From: Paramoeba atlantica
Lineage: Eukaryota; Discosea
Reading direction: 5' to 3'
NCBI GenBank assembly: GCA_977017575.1
Contig: CDRNVI010000043.1
Span: 434,001 to 498,000 of the forward strand
DNA length: 64,000 nucleotides
Within the stretch, counting starts at the first letter, position 1, and the number at the start of each line of letters is the position of its first letter. Made by a program: the position numbers and the translations under genes. Below are positions 10,128-20,204 of the stretch, piece by piece. Below the pieces are notes generated by a model, which was given only the letters and a program-made list of their open reading frames with translations, ran no database searches and was not told the DNA's origin.

Positions 10128-12044
10128 ATGCCTCAGCGTAGTGTGAACTGGTTTTGTGAGGCTTGCGACGACTTTATTTGCATTGAGCATCTGTCTTTCA
10201 CTAATTTTTGGGAACACGAGTGAAGAAATTCTAGCTCGTTGGTTGCGGAATCATCGGCTGGTGGCACAACAGGTCTGGTGTAACAAAAAAAAGGACCATG
10301 GAAATAAGGAATTATCTTGCGTCTGCGACGGAGAGTTTTGGTATTGCCCTGACCTGGAGACCAACGGTTGCCGGGCTCGGTACAGCATCATGGAACCCCT
10401 TTTTAGTCAGAAGAGCAAACGGGACATCAAAGACACTCTGCAGATCCTGTACAGTTTGGCTCAAGGTATAGCAGTCAAGCATATTTTGCGCGAAAGTACG
10501 CTGAGTAGAGTGACTGTTATGGCTGTCACGCAAATGCTTGAATTCATAATTGCCATGGCGCACGACATGCGCTTTGATGCGGCGGAAGGCACGGTAGTCT
10601 TTATGCAAAAAGACTTGCGTTTCCAAGATTAAACGCATGGGATGTGGGAAAGGGAAAAGAGTACGTCGTGATGGGTCTTCCTGGTACCATACACTTGTGA
10701 ATTGTGATCAAGTGCTTGATACCACCGGAGGGGTGCATTATCCCATGAAGGAAATCTTTGTTCGGTATCTGGAAAAGACGGACGCAGCCACCATGACAGC
10801 ACATGTCCGACACCTCGCCAAAACCTATCGTACCCAAATACAGGGGGGTGCACGAAAATATGGGGGGGGGTCAAAATTCTACTCTAAATATAACTCGACC
10901 AATTTTGGAAAACAATAGCGCATTCGAGAGCTCTCACAGAGTTACGTGTCATGTGATATTACGTTTTACGTAGTTTCCAGGTATATGCCTTCTCCTGAAT
11001 ACAGTGAAAAGGACAACTGCAAGTTTTTTTTCTGGTAAAAAGAAAGTTAGTATCCACAATTTGCACCTTTTTTCTCCAACACAATTTTCACACACGTTGG
11101 AACACTCTTTAAAGTCCTCAAAAATACATCGTATTGCACCCCTTTCAATTTTTCGACCCCAGAAGCGATCGGTCGTCTCAAATCTTCACGATTCGTTAGA
11201 CAAAACGAGTTTTTATGTTCGTCCATATCAGAATCAAGATTTTTTTAACCAAGAGTATCCTGTAAGATGCTTTAAGTTGCCCACGAGGCGAATAACAAAA
11301 TCTACTCCGTTTCTGCACCTTTTAATTATTCGAATATGACCTTTTCTGGGGCAGTACTGTATTAGGATCAAAAAAGTCGATAAATTCATAAAAAAAAGTA
11401 TTTTTTTTCAAAAACCTGCAGAATTTTGCACTTTGAAAAATCATGATTTTTTTAAATTTTTAAAAAAATTTAAAAATGCGGGAAACGCATTATCACATGA
11501 CACGTAACTCTGTGAGAGCTCTCGAATGCGTTATTATTTTCCAAAATTGGCGAAGTCATAAGAATTTTGACCCCCCCCCCATATTTTCGTGCACCCCCCT
11601 GTATATACGGACGGTGCTGCAGCAAGCAAGTGCCTAAGTAGAGAGTGGCGCCATGGTGTGGTAAACCACAAGAAGGTGTGGGTTGCTGCAACTGGTGTTC
11701 ACACGAACACCGTGGAGGCAGCTAATTCAAGTCTCAAAAAGGAGCTAAAAAGTCGGGGCGGTCGCCTTGGCAATGCAGAGGACGTCCGTACCAACCGCAT
11801 GAAGCTCTTTGCTGAACTTGCGAATGGTTCTCTAACGGTCAATGGCAACTCCCGTATTCGTCGCATCTTCCAAGACATTCGCATGTTTTGCGCCCAGTAT
11901 GTTTTTTCCGGGACGACGAAGAGGAAACAGATGAATAGGATGCTACTCATTCCAGAATTATTTCTTCCAGAATTGTCCACGTTAGCAACACTCATATTCT
12001 TCTACACTAGTATTTGCAAGATATTACATTCCCATATCGTGTAA
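10128..12044 (+). pseudogene. Merlin/ISXO2-type transposase, interrupted
   Basis: Three parts on the plus strand. About 10205-10632 holds the N-terminal region (EEILARWLRNHRL, a Cys-rich stretch, then SQKSKRDIKDTLQILYSLAQG), matching the ISXO2 zinc and helical region. 10637-10840 carries the first part of the catalytic core (EKTDAATMTAHVRHLAKTY). 11602-12044 carries the rest: YTDGAA, HGVVNHKKVW, and GVHTNTVEAANSSLKKELKS with the typical TNT-x-E. Frame changes occur near 10200 and 10632. The TA-flanked insert lies exactly between TQI and YTDG; the two sides are in frame across the predicted empty TA site, so that insertion broke an otherwise continuous core. Confidence 0.75.
10841..11601. mobile_element. 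Inner TA-flanked element with long inverted repeats (761 bp)
   Basis: Ends are CAGGGGGGTGCACGAAAATA with its inverse CACCCCCCTG, both abutting TA (10839-10840, 11602-11603). Inverted similarity goes well inward, including a 45-base block (cgcattcgagagctctcac...) near 10919 and 11525. No transposase. A related single end lies at 48061. It is inserted in the Merlin transposase, so it is younger than that copy. Confidence 0.85.
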
Positions 12045-12324
12045 AAGTATTTCTCATATAACGGTTGTACGTGTTGACATGCTAGAAGTAACATAGGAGG
12101 TCCTAGGACTGTCCTACCTCAGTGGCCCAGCCGGCCCCTCCGTGCGTTCGGCCCCTCATATTCCCCAAAACAACTACCACCTTCCCCCCCTATTTAGCGG
12201 GGGTCGCGCGAGAGATTTAGCGTCGCCGATTTTTTTTTTCGTGCTTCGGATTCTCATTTCACCCCCCCCCCTTTAATAGAGACAAACCACGAAATTTTGT
12301 CTACATTAAAGGGGAAGGTCACAG
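12045..12324. other. Part of the nested element, with C/G-run hairpin
   Basis: Non-coding. An imperfect hairpin at about 12266-12314 pairs CCCCTTTAAT..AGACAAA with TTTGTCT..ATTAAAGGGG. It resembles the right end of the fragment at 4951-5058 (ATTAAAGGGGGGTTACAG) and may be another small insertion. Confidence 0.4.
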
Positions 12325-12399
12325 TATGCAATATTCCCTGGTTATGCAATATTGCTTGACTTATGCAATATTCCTTGACTTATGCAATATTCCTTTACT
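12325..12399 (-). repeat. Subterminal tandem repeat, inverted copy
   Basis: Four copies of the 19-base unit found at 9947-10098, in the opposite orientation, next to the right Merlin end. Copies are more diverged than on the left. Confidence 0.8.
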
Positions 12400-12835
12400 T
12401 TGGCCTGCTGCGCGCTTAGCGTTGAAAACTACCTCCGCGCTTAACGAAATTTGTTTACGAATTCATATTTCACAATTATTTTTTTTACACTCCCGCCCAA
12501 AAGTATTGTTCACAAAAATAACCGACACACAAAGTATTGTATTTATTAGTCTCGACCTTTTTTTTTTTTGAGTTTTAACCTGAATTTTAGTTGTTTTTTT
12601 CAAATTTTCAGGAAATTAGTATAATGAGTTCTGATATACGCGGCCACTTGATCTTCATCTCGAGGGAAGCTGAGTGATTTCTCTCCTATTTTTATGCTTC
12701 ACTACACGTTTGCACAGATCCGATGTGATAATGTCCAACTTTTTGGAGGCGAGTGGCAACTCGTGGAAATCGACAAAAAATATTGTATTTTCAAAAATAA
12801 ATGAGTTGATATGTTAACCCCCCTATTTATTTTAT

Positions 12836-12878
12836 TTTTATTAGTATCGACCCAAATTTCGTGGTCGATACTAATAAA
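12836..12878. repeat. Short hairpin
   Basis: Arms tttattagtatcgacc and ggtcgatactaataaa enclose a 10-base loop. Part of the arm (tttattagtctcgacc) also occurs at about 12541-12556. Function unknown. Confidence 0.6.
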
Positions 12879-13174
12879 TTACAATACATTTTTGGTGGGG
12901 GTGTAGGGCATCTTTATTTCACATTTTTACGACCACTATACTTCATACACAGCAGTGGAATAGAAACTTCATTTACAGCGCTTAGGCACTCAAAACCGCA
13001 CGATCGAAAGAATTGCGCCGCGAAGCGGGGCGCTTTTTTTTTGAATGTGGAAAAATTTTCACTCTCGACTACCCCCCCACCACACACTAGTGCCGTTTGG
13101 TCGAAAACCGCGGCACTATAAGTGGGGGGCACAGTAAATTCGTCTGCCCGGTCCCAGATAGAAATTACATCACA

Positions 13175-14038
13175 TTATACCGGCTTCATAATTACTATAA
13201 CATGTAATCCTCCGAAGAAATACCGTTTGTTGTACAATATCATACCACCTTGCTCTTCCACAAGCCTCTCAATATCAAGAGTCAAACAAAAGGATGTGTT
13301 AAATTCTTTTTTAATGTGCTGTAGCACGGTATTAATTGGTGTGTACAAAAATTTCCCCCAATCAAGTATCACAACGCAAGGCTTTTCACCCTCTAAGATG
13401 GTACGAGAACTCGGCTTTCCATGCGGTATTCGAGACGACTTTACTATTCGAAGCATTTCCGATATTAATTTGTCGTGTCCGAAAGGGCGTGTTGAAAGCC
13501 CATACGCACAAAAAACAGTATCTACAGATGAATCCACGAACGGTAATTTAGTCCAAAATCGGGAGTTTCTGAGTATCCCCTCGTCTAAAGGTTCTTCAAA
13601 ATCAGGAAATAAGGTTCCACACAGTTTCTGTTCAGTTCGTGATGACTCAATAACAATTCTTGCATCGAATGGGATAGGAGACGAAATAAATTCGGGCGTG
13701 TTGTCCAGCGCATATGCCATTTCTGTATGGTCCGAATCAATAGCGGTGTACCGCGCGATATTAACCATTTGCGTTGTATCGCATCCCCTTTTACGTTCTC
13801 TTGCTTTGTAAGCGCGCATCAGCAGTCTAAATTGTGGGAGTGTAAGTGATGGATGGACGTCAACCACCCAGCCGTGTAGTGCTCGGCAAGCTGTATATCG
13901 AGCTCGCTTTAAAAATATGTTTGGTATCTGACTACAGCCATACATTGTTCCCAAAAAAACGGCGCCGTACATGGCATAAGTAAGTGACTTCGTGTGAAAT
14001 CTACTCCACCCTTCATAATCCAAATGAGGAGCTGTCAT
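13175..14038 (-). CDS. Membrane-associated SAM methyltransferase-like protein
   Basis: A 287-residue protein. An early hydrophobic segment (YAMYGAVFLGTMYGC, about residues 22-36) could anchor it. The region LPFVDSSVDTVFCAYGLST (about 165-184) matches the post-motif I part of class I methyltransferases (LPF-x-D-x-S-F-D), followed by MLRIVK, VVILDWGKF and the LVEEQGG...FFGGLHVIVIMKP ending typical of methyltransferase-11 folds. A canonical glycine-rich SAM loop (E/DxGxGxG) is not evident, so activity is uncertain. The stop lies 40 bases from the end of a 3.4 kb transposon insertion, which therefore sits in its 3' region. Confidence 0.65.
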   Translation of the reverse strand: MTAPHLDYEGWSRFHTKSLTYAMYGAVFLGTMYGCSQIPNIFLKRARYTACRALHGWVVDVHPSLTLPQFRLLMRAYKARERKRGCDTTQMVNIARYTAIDSDHTEMAYALDNTPEFISSPIPFDARIVIESSRTEQKLCGTLFPDFEEPLDEGILRNSRFWTKLPFVDSSVDTVFCAYGLSTRPFGHDKLISEMLRIVKSSRIPHGKPSSRTILEGEKPCVVILDWGKFLYTPINTVLQHIKKEFNTSFCLTLDIERLVEEQGGMILYNKRYFFGGLHVIVIMKPV

Positions 14039-14391
14039 GAAGATTTATATAGGAAAATGAAATGAAATAGGAAAAATAGGAATGGGACGTTTTCGCCACG
14101 CAAAATTTATCGATCCAAACGAATTGAGGGGCTACGGGTGGGGATTGGGTGTGGTCTCGGCGCCGTCTCGGAAATGAAAATTCCATGAATTTCTCCATGC
14201 AAATTTAGGAGAAAAGTTTAAAGGAAGAGAAAAACGCACTGCTGTTAGTAAGAAGGATGAAAAAGATTTAGAAAAAGAAAGGAAAGCTAAAAGAGCACAC
14301 CGAACGTAAAGTTTCGCCAACTTTTTTATCCATTCCCATCAAAATACAAACCGCGGTCTCGTTGCGGTTATTATTGAAAAAGGTGAAATTA
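14039..14391. other. Upstream spacer of the methyltransferase-like gene
   Basis: About 350 bases with a pyrimidine-rich coding-strand character that might serve splicing signals. No gene or repeat seen. Confidence 0.4.
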
Positions 14392-15326
14392 CCGTTAGTA
14401 CCCCCTGACTTTGCATCCCCCCTGACTTTGCACATTTTTCTGTTTTTGAAAATTTCTTGATGTGCAAAGTCACGGGGGTATCAAAATTTCGAAAAAAGCT
14501 GAAAACTTAATTTTTTTTTTGTAAAGGACATGTAAAAATTTAACCAGTCGTACAAATGTAAATTGCATTGTTTACTTTCTGTCATTTTCAACAATGCTAT
14601 GAATGTCTACAATAGTATGGAAGCGTATGCACCGATCGAAACTTCTACTATTTTAAATCAACTGAAAGATTGTCTAAGCCGAGTTAACTTTGTTGGTACT
14701 GGATACAGCATTGCCCACATTGATTGTCCACAACAACGAATTGGTGATAATGGGTCTGCACTTCATGTCGTCAACAACATGTATCGTACGCTTTTTAAGC
14801 GTACCAGTGATATTATTTCTCGTAAGGACGTATCAAAAACTTGGACGCCACTGTTATAATAATTGATACATGTTGAATGTTTAATTTTTGTAATATTGTT
14901 TAATTCTGTAATACTTATTTCGATTAGCCTTCGATTTTTTTGTTTGTTAATATTCGTACGTCCAGAGCTGTGTCTTGTAGTTCTTCTTTGTATCTGAGAT
15001 ATTTTCCACTGTTTTTTTTCTCAGTGTAGAACAATAACAGATTTTTTTTGAGTCCACAGCAACGGTTTACTTCATTATTGCGCATTATGTATTTGTATTT
15101 ATTCGTATACACGTTCCGTAGGCTCTTTTCGTATTTTCTTTCCTGCTACATCAATGACCCACGAAGAATATGCGAGGAAACATTTATGCGCGGAAGATCT
15201 CACCCCTTTTCACCCATTCTTTTTTACCCCCTCAACCCACCTTCATGACTTTGCACACCCCCTGACTTTGCACAAAAACCTGATTTTTCGCTGTTTTCGT
15301 CGTGCAAAGTCAGGGGGTACTAACGG
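14392..15326. mobile_element. TA-flanked element (935 bp) with terminal inverted repeats
   Basis: Ends CCGTTAGTACCCCCTGACTT and the inverse abut TA on both sides (14390-14391, 15327-15328). Each end folds on itself, because TGACTTTGCAC is followed within about 60 bases by its inverse. It carries a fragment that looks like a cysteine-peptidase C-terminus. A related fragment lies at 4951. No transposase recognised. Confidence 0.8.
14563..14859 (+). pseudogene. Fragment resembling a C48 (Ulp1-like) peptidase C-terminus
   Basis: A 98-residue plus-strand frame inside the TA-flanked element. HCLLSVIFNNAMNVYNSM resembles the HW-L-V-I...YDS segment of Ulp1-like peptidases, and IDCPQQRIGDNGSALHVVNNM resembles the PQQ-x-N-x-x-D-C-G-V-x-V segment at similar spacing. 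It does not look like an active enzyme and the N-terminal part is missing. C48 domains occur as cargo in several kinds of eukaryotic transposons. Similarity is by eye only. Confidence 0.4.
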
Positions 15327-15450
15327 TACGTCCATGTACTTCCAGATGCTGCCAGAGAATGGCAGCAACCGCCAGATACCGCCAGGTACTGCGGCGTCCA
15401 GGTACTGACTGGAAAATTTGTATCCAGGACTATTCATCTGGAACCTATTA

Positions 15451-15741
15451 CCGTATACCTCCCCCCAGTAAGAGAATGGGTTTTGGGTCGAAATGGCCAA
15501 ATCTCTCTTACTGGGGGGGTATGCTTTTTTGGCCAGTTTCCTCTTTTCTCCCAACTTTTTTGACTATTTTTTCTTCTGAAAACGTGTTAAAACGCTTCTT
15601 TGGGTTACCCCCGAGGCCCCCAACATGCAGACACCCACCCCCTACCCCCTATACGCCCCCTGTGGGGCTCCCGAGCCAAATCTCTCTTACTGGGGGTCAG
15701 CCTCAAAAGGGCTAAATCTCTCTTACTGGGGGGGTATACGG
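15451..15741. mobile_element. TA-flanked MITE (291 bp)
   Basis: Ends CCGTATACC..CCCCAGTAAGAGA and the inverse (tctcttactgggggggtatacgg) abut TA on both sides (15449-15450, 15742-15743). The block aaatctctcttactggggg occurs three times inside or at the right end. No coding capacity. It lies about 120 bases from the stop of the pectin-acetylesterase-like gene. Confidence 0.8.
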
Positions 15742-15863
15742 TAGGTCTAAAATCTAGAATAGATAGCCGCGACCTCCGATTGCCGCGACCTCTGATATTA
15801 CGAGTGGTAACAATATCTAAATTCCAGAGAAAATATGCAGCAGTATTGACAAGTTAGCAACCT

Positions 15864-17177
15864 TCACGGACATGTTGGATTGCACTCATCCAAGTCCCTC
15901 ATTGAAAGAATACAATCCTGATATACCTTTCTCATGCTTGGCGTGTCACTAGGAGAGAGATACCAGTCCACTGCAGCCTCACCCAGCGTTACATTCCCAA
16001 TGCGTAAAGTGCGCCACGTATTGTCTTTTTTTCCCTCACAATGCGTAATACATGAGGTGAGAAAACCACCGTTACCGGTCGCGTTCGTAAAGGCGGGATT
16101 TGTCAGTATAGTGTTCAAAAATAATTTTTGATAGTTAACAAAGGGTTGGAACTTTGATACAGGACAATAGTTTAGGTTCATACCGCAGTGTTCGTACCCA
16201 TAGACCGCACTGCAATTTCCATTGACGTCGTAGTCTTGTTGCAGTACCGGCATGGCGGTAAGAATGCAATCTCGAGAATAACTATCCATTGATGAATTCA
16301 GCACGAAGGTCCGCACTTTGGTGTAAGCGAAACTGTGCTCCGCGAAATTACATTTCCATTCTTCGTTCGTACTAGAGTACGCAGCGATACAATGTGGGTT
16401 AAGGCCACCGCGCGCATTCGATAATTCGTAAATGGAGCGCATTTGGTCCTCAAATACATTCATCCCGTAAGTATTAGGGGCCTGTAGAAAAAATCCCGAA
16501 ATGGGAAACGCGTGCACACTTTTTACGGAAGGAATATGTTCTTGTAGCCAGTCAACCACAGAATCACTTTGAAGGTACGTGCTGAGCCCACCAGCGGAGC
16601 ACCCGGTGATAATAATTCGTTCAGCGGTCTTGAAAGAGGTGGTTTCACGTAGGTGGTGCAGTACCGCTTCCTTGATTTTCTTTCCGTGAAAGTATAGTGG
16701 ACGACCGTGTACATTAATAGGTTCTGTTCTGTCCCCAGCGAAGCTGTTGCCGTCACAATATTTCATATACACAAGATTGAAAGTCGAAAAATAGTTCGAC
16801 TTATCTCGTGAAAGAAGACCGCCAAATAAATCAGGAAGAGACGACGGGTAGGATTTACTGCTCCCCAGATCTTCGAAGCTGCGCCCATAGCAGTCTTCCT
16901 TGTTGTAGCACCACCCTCCTCCTTCAAAGTACAGAATCCAGTCATTAGTAGGTGGAGTCAGTGTACGAAGATAATAGGCCGCCGGTGTACCGTCCAAGCA
17001 CCTTCCCTTCGTATCGGATGGTAGTCTATGTAAAATGAGCTCTCCCTCTTCATGAAAAGACTCTGTTATATCGGCTAAAGGGTCTTGGATTTGAGCCTGG
17101 GGTACGGCAATGCAGACAAGTATTTGAATTCGGAATGTTATGCATAAAAGACCTATGAGCAAATCTATGGCTGACAT
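15864..17177 (-). CDS. Secreted pectin acetylesterase/Notum-like carboxylesterase
   Basis: A 437-residue alpha/beta hydrolase of the PAE/Notum family. It has a hydrophobic N-terminus (LLIGLLCITF..ILVCIAVPQA) fitting a signal peptide, the family block YFEGGGWCYN (oxyanion region) and the nucleophile elbow GCSAGG at about residue 193. A candidate acid follows in NSSMDSYSRD and a histidine in SCITHCEGK. Many Cys and several N-glycosylation sequons fit an extracellular or luminal protein. Family members remove acetyl groups from polysaccharides (PAE) or palmitoleate from Wnt (Notum); neither substrate can be assumed here. The catalytic set looks complete. Confidence 0.9.
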   Translation of the reverse strand: MSAIDLLIGLLCITFRIQILVCIAVPQAQIQDPLADITESFHEEGELILHRLPSDTKGRCLDGTPAAYYLRTLTPPTNDWILYFEGGGWCYNKEDCYGRSFEDLGSSKSYPSSLPDLFGGLLSRDKSNYFSTFNLVYMKYCDGNSFAGDRTEPINVHGRPLYFHGKKIKEAVLHHLRETTSFKTAERIIITGCSAGGLSTYLQSDSVVDWLQEHIPSVKSVHAFPISGFFLQAPNTYGMNVFEDQMRSIYELSNARGGLNPHCIAAYSSTNEEWKCNFAEHSFAYTKVRTFVLNSSMDSYSRDCILTAMPVLQQDYDVNGNCSAVYGYEHCGMNLNYCPVSKFQPFVNYQKLFLNTILTNPAFTNATGNGGFLTSCITHCEGKKDNTWRTLRIGNVTLGEAAVDWYLSPSDTPSMRKVYQDCILSMRDLDECNPTCP

Positions 17178-17753
17178 GAGGTTAAAATTAGTTCGAGACT
17201 ACTGTATGCGAAAAAATCAAAGTATGCATACTGTACAATGAAATGTATAGTGCTCCTATAGATGGGACAAATTTTGACATCACTCTGGCAAAAAACAACA
17301 CTGATCTCGCTCATGCAGTATGAAAATTCTATACCTCTTCCAGCGTAGACTACCAATCTCTCCGTAGCTGAGTATTTAATCTCGACGTAAGAACATTGTT
17401 AATACATTGAAAAAAAGGCATCAGCAAAGTGGAAAATGAGGTACAATTACCAAACTTTATAAGGAATGATATTTCGTGACGCTACTTAAGTCATGATAAA
17501 CTATTATTTCCGACTGTAATAAGATTCTATAAAAGAAAGTTTCATGTGTAAAACTGTGAAAGTTGCATGTTTATTTTAAATATCGAAGGAAGCAATGATT
17601 CAGCATGCAAAAAAGGGCATGCAATTCAACATTCTCTAGGACGACAAAGAACTAAACATTTCAATATATCCATAACGCTTTCTTTCCCTTTAATTTGCTG
17701 CAACCATTATAGTAAATAAGCAATACATGGGTATACGTCCCTGCGTGAGGGAA
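17178..17753. other. Intergenic region, no gene seen
   Basis: AT-rich spacer of about 575 bases between the peroxiredoxin stop and the esterase start. A short minus-strand open stretch at 17165-17356 overlaps the esterase start and is probably leader sequence. Confidence 0.45.
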
Positions 17754-18353
17754 TTAGTTCACTGCCTTAAAATACTCCTGTGAGCCTACCGGATCAGCCT
17801 TCATGGTACGTTTTCCGGGGGTCCATCCAGCTGGACAAACCTCCCCATGCTTGTCTGTAAACTGGAATGCCTGGACCAGACGCAGAGTCTCATCAACACT
17901 ACGTCCCACCGGGAGATCATTCACGGTGGATTGCCGCAGGATTCCGTTTCCATCAATAATGAAAAGTCCGCGCAGCGCGACGCCAGCCTCCGGACCTTGT
18001 TGCACAAGAACGCCGTAGTCAATTGCGAGCTGTTTGGAGACATCCGCGAGCAGAGGAATGTTAAGCTTTCCTACCCCTCCCTTGGCTCGATCGGTGTTGG
18101 TCCAAGCCAGGTGACTGAACACACTGTCCACACTGCACGCCAGCACGTGACAATCGATCTGATGAAACTCCGCCACGCGATCTGAGAAGGCCAGAATTTC
18201 CGTTGGGCACACAAACGTGAAATCCAGCGGGTAGAAAAAGAGAACCACGTACTTCCCCATGTAGTCCTGCAAAGAGACTTCCCGAAAAGTCCCATCGGGC
18301 ATTACTGCTTGGGTGCGAAAAGCGGGGGCTGGTGCACGCACTTGTACCGGCAT
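17754..18353 (-). CDS. Typical 2-Cys peroxiredoxin
   Basis: Reduces peroxides through a peroxidatic Cys in [13 protein letters not shown] and a resolving Cys in GEVCPAGW near the C-terminus; partner thioredoxin, or tryparedoxin if this is a kinetoplastid. The start chosen here (ATG 18353) gives 199 residues beginning [12 protein letters not shown], the usual length. The open frame continues 34 codons upstream, but a clean pyrimidine tract plus AG at 18365-18366 lies between, so the longer form would be cut off by trans-splicing. The C-terminus extends past the resolving Cys ([10 protein letters not shown]), as in over-oxidation-sensitive eukaryotic forms. No targeting signal in the short form suggests a cytosolic enzyme. 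Confidence 0.95.
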   Translation of the reverse strand: MPVQVRAPAPAFRTQAVMPDGTFREVSLQDYMGKYVVLFFYPLDFTFVCPTEILAFSDRVAEFHQIDCHVLACSVDSVFSHLAWTNTDRAKGGVGKLNIPLLADVSKQLAIDYGVLVQQGPEAGVALRGLFIIDGNGILRQSTVNDLPVGRSVDETLRLVQAFQFTDKHGEVCPAGWTPGKRTMKADPVGSQEYFKAVN

Positions 18354-18364
18354 TGATAGGCTAA

Positions 18365-18385
18365 CTAAAGAAAAATGGCAGAGAA
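18365..18385 (-). promoter_or_regulatory. Candidate trans-splice acceptor of the peroxiredoxin gene
   Basis: Minus strand: ctgccatttttctttAG, ending 11 bases before the ATG at 18353. A second pyrimidine run precedes it. It decides the start codon because the open frame upstream would otherwise add 34 unlikely residues. Confidence 0.5.
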
Positions 18386-18851
18386 AAATAGAAAAATAAC
18401 TGGCTTCATCTACAGCAGGAGTATCTCTAAAAGATACAATTTTACCACATCGCAAGAGAAATCATCGTCGAGTGTACCGATAAAATACAACCATCTAGAG
18501 CGCATTCCCTAGATTGCGAATAATAGATTTATGTTCCGTATTTTCCCAAAGAAACAGGATTGATTCAACACATCTCTGAATGCGTTGCTCTCTAGTGCTA
18601 TAATAAATGACGTGAACAAAAATTTCTACATGTCTTTCCCATAAATGTATGTAGCGCAATGTAACACGATTTCTGCAACATTATTACTAACGTGACCATG
18701 TAAGACTAAAAGCATTATTTCCATATTTCTAAAAGAATGACCCGATATATTCTTACTGCGACCACTCATTTTGCCCAAACCTTTAGAAAACGATATTTGA
18801 CTATGAAAAACGTTTCGTGGCTACCCTATCCACATCTCCTTACCCAAACGC
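18386..18851. other. Intergenic region, no gene seen
   Basis: Spacer between alpha-tubulin and peroxiredoxin. AT-rich, with no repeat or RNA gene recognised. Confidence 0.4.
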
Positions 18852-20204
18852 CTAATACTCGTCCATGTCATCCCCTTCCATATCCGCCGAGTCCGCCCCA
18901 ACCTCCTCATAATCCCGCTCCAACGCCGCAAGATCCTCCCGGGCCTCACTAAACTCCCCTTCCTCCATCCCCTCACTCACATACCAGTGCACAAACGCTC
19001 GTTTCGCATACATCAAATCAAACTTATGATCAATCCGCGCAAACACCTCCGCGATCGCGGTTGTGTTCGCAATCATACACACCGCCCGCTGCACACGCGC
19101 CAAATCCCCCCCGGGCACCACCGTCGGGGGCTGGTAGTTAATCCCACACTTAAACCCCGTGGGACACCAGTCCACAAACTGGATCGTTCGTTTGGTCTTG
19201 ATCGTGGCCACCGCCGCGTTCACGTCCTTCGGGACCACATCCCCGCGGTACATCAGACAGGCCGCCATGTACTTCCCGTGGCGCGGGTCGCACTTCGCCA
19301 TCATACTCGCGGGCTCGAACACGCTGTTGGTGATCTCATGTACACTTAACTGCTCGTGGTAGGCCTTCGCGGCACTCACCACGGGGGCGTAACTCGATAG
19401 CACGAAATGGATCCGGGGGTAGGGGACCAGGTTGGTCTGGAACTCGGTGACATCGACGTTAAGGGCGCCATCGAAGCGTAGGGAGGCGGTAAGGGAGGAG
19501 ATCACTTGGGCGACTAAACGGTTAACATTGGTGTAGTTCGGTCGGTCAATGTCGAGGTTGCGTCGGGCAATGTCGTAGATGGCCTCGTTGTCGAGCATAA
19601 CGGCGACGTCGGTGTGCTCGAGGAGGGAGTGGGTGGAGAGGACACTGTTGTAGGGCTCCACGACGGCGGTGGAGACTTGGGGGGAGGGGTAGATGGTGAA
19701 ACCCATTTTGCTTTTCTTGCCGTAGTCCACGGAGAGACGCTCGAGGAGGAGGGCGCCGAGACCGGAACCGGTGCCCCCACCGACGGCGTGGAACACGAGG
19801 AAGCCTTGGAGACCGGTGCAGTTGTCGGCGAGTTTGCGGATGCGGTCGAGGCAGAGGTCGACGATTTCTTTGCCGATGGTGTAGTGGCCACGGGCGTAGT
19901 TGTTCGCGGCGTCTTCCTTGCCGGAGAGGAGCTGCTCGGGGTGGAACAGTTCGCGGTAGGGACCGGAGCGGATCTCATCGACCACAGTGGGCTCAAGGTC
20001 CACGAACAAGGCTCGGGGAACGTGACGACCGGCGCCGGTTTCAGCAAAGAAGGTGTTGAAGGCGTCGTCCTCAACGACGGCGCCAGATTCTTGGGGCATG
20101 GTGCCATCGGGGTTGATGCCGTGCTCCAGGCAGTAGAGTTCCCAGCAGGCATTTCCGGTCTGGACACCGGCTTGGCCGAGATGGATGGAGATCACTTCAC
20201 GCAT
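18852..20204 (-). CDS. Alpha-tubulin
   Basis: A full-length 450-residue alpha-tubulin, which pairs with beta-tubulin to form microtubules. It has the GTP-binding signature GGGTGSG (about residues 142-148), a start [13 protein letters not shown], and a terminal tyrosine (DDMDEY) that could undergo the detyrosination cycle. The tail [12 protein letters not shown] resembles kinetoplastid alpha-tubulins (EEVGAESADMDG). Codon use is striking: the first half ends codons in C (ATC, CTC, GCC, TAC), the second half in G or T (GCG, GTG, TTG, GAT), with the change near 19,400. The leader is pyrimidine-rich right up to the ATG. Only one copy is seen, with no tandem array. Confidence 0.98.
   Translation of the reverse strand: MREVISIHLGQAGVQTGNACWELYCLEHGINPDGTMPQESGAVVEDDAFNTFFAETGAGRHVPRALFVDLEPTVVDEIRSGPYRELFHPEQLLSGKEDAANNYARGHYTIGKEIVDLCLDRIRKLADNCTGLQGFLVFHAVGGGTGSGLGALLLERLSVDYGKKSKMGFTIYPSPQVSTAVVEPYNSVLSTHSLLEHTDVAVMLDNEAIYDIARRNLDIDRPNYTNVNRLVAQVISSLTASLRFDGALNVDVTEFQTNLVPYPRIHFVLSSYAPVVSAAKAYHEQLSVHEITNSVFEPASMMAKCDPRHGKYMAACLMYRGDVVPKDVNAAVATIKTKRTIQFVDWCPTGFKCGINYQPPTVVPGGDLARVQRAVCMIANTTAIAEVFARIDHKFDLMYAKRAFVHWYVSEGMEEGEFSEAREDLAALERDYEEVGADSADMEGDDMDEY

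Larger units (their letters stand above)
9896..12449 (+). mobile_element. Merlin-type DNA transposon, degraded, with an insertion
   Basis: Inverted ends share the core TTCGTTAAACG...GGTNGTTTTCAAC (left from about 9896, right to about 12449). Just inside each end lies a tandem array of one 19-base unit in opposite orientation (8 copies left, 4 right). Between them, on the plus strand, are pieces of an ISXO2/Merlin-type transposase split by the element at 10841-11601. The 8-9 base target duplication typical of Merlin was not found. The shared ends link it to the foldback elements at 9054 and 35669. Confidence 0.7.
9741..13134. mobile_element. Outer TA-flanked element (about 3.4 kb), host of a nest
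   Basis: The left end reads CTGTGCCCCCC...ACTTATAGTGCCGCGG and the right end is its inverse; both abut TA (9739-9740 and 13135-13136), as expected for a TA target duplication. The terminal repeat is about 35 bases. Inside lie the Merlin-type transposon and its own insertion. No transposase of its own is recognisable, so it was probably non-autonomous. It sits 40 bases past the stop of the methyltransferase-like gene. Confidence 0.7.

Noticed and set aside
11004-11339. A 111-codon frame inside the inner TA-flanked element as its transposase.
   Set aside because: No DDE or helix-turn-helix features; composition is that of the surrounding non-coding DNA.
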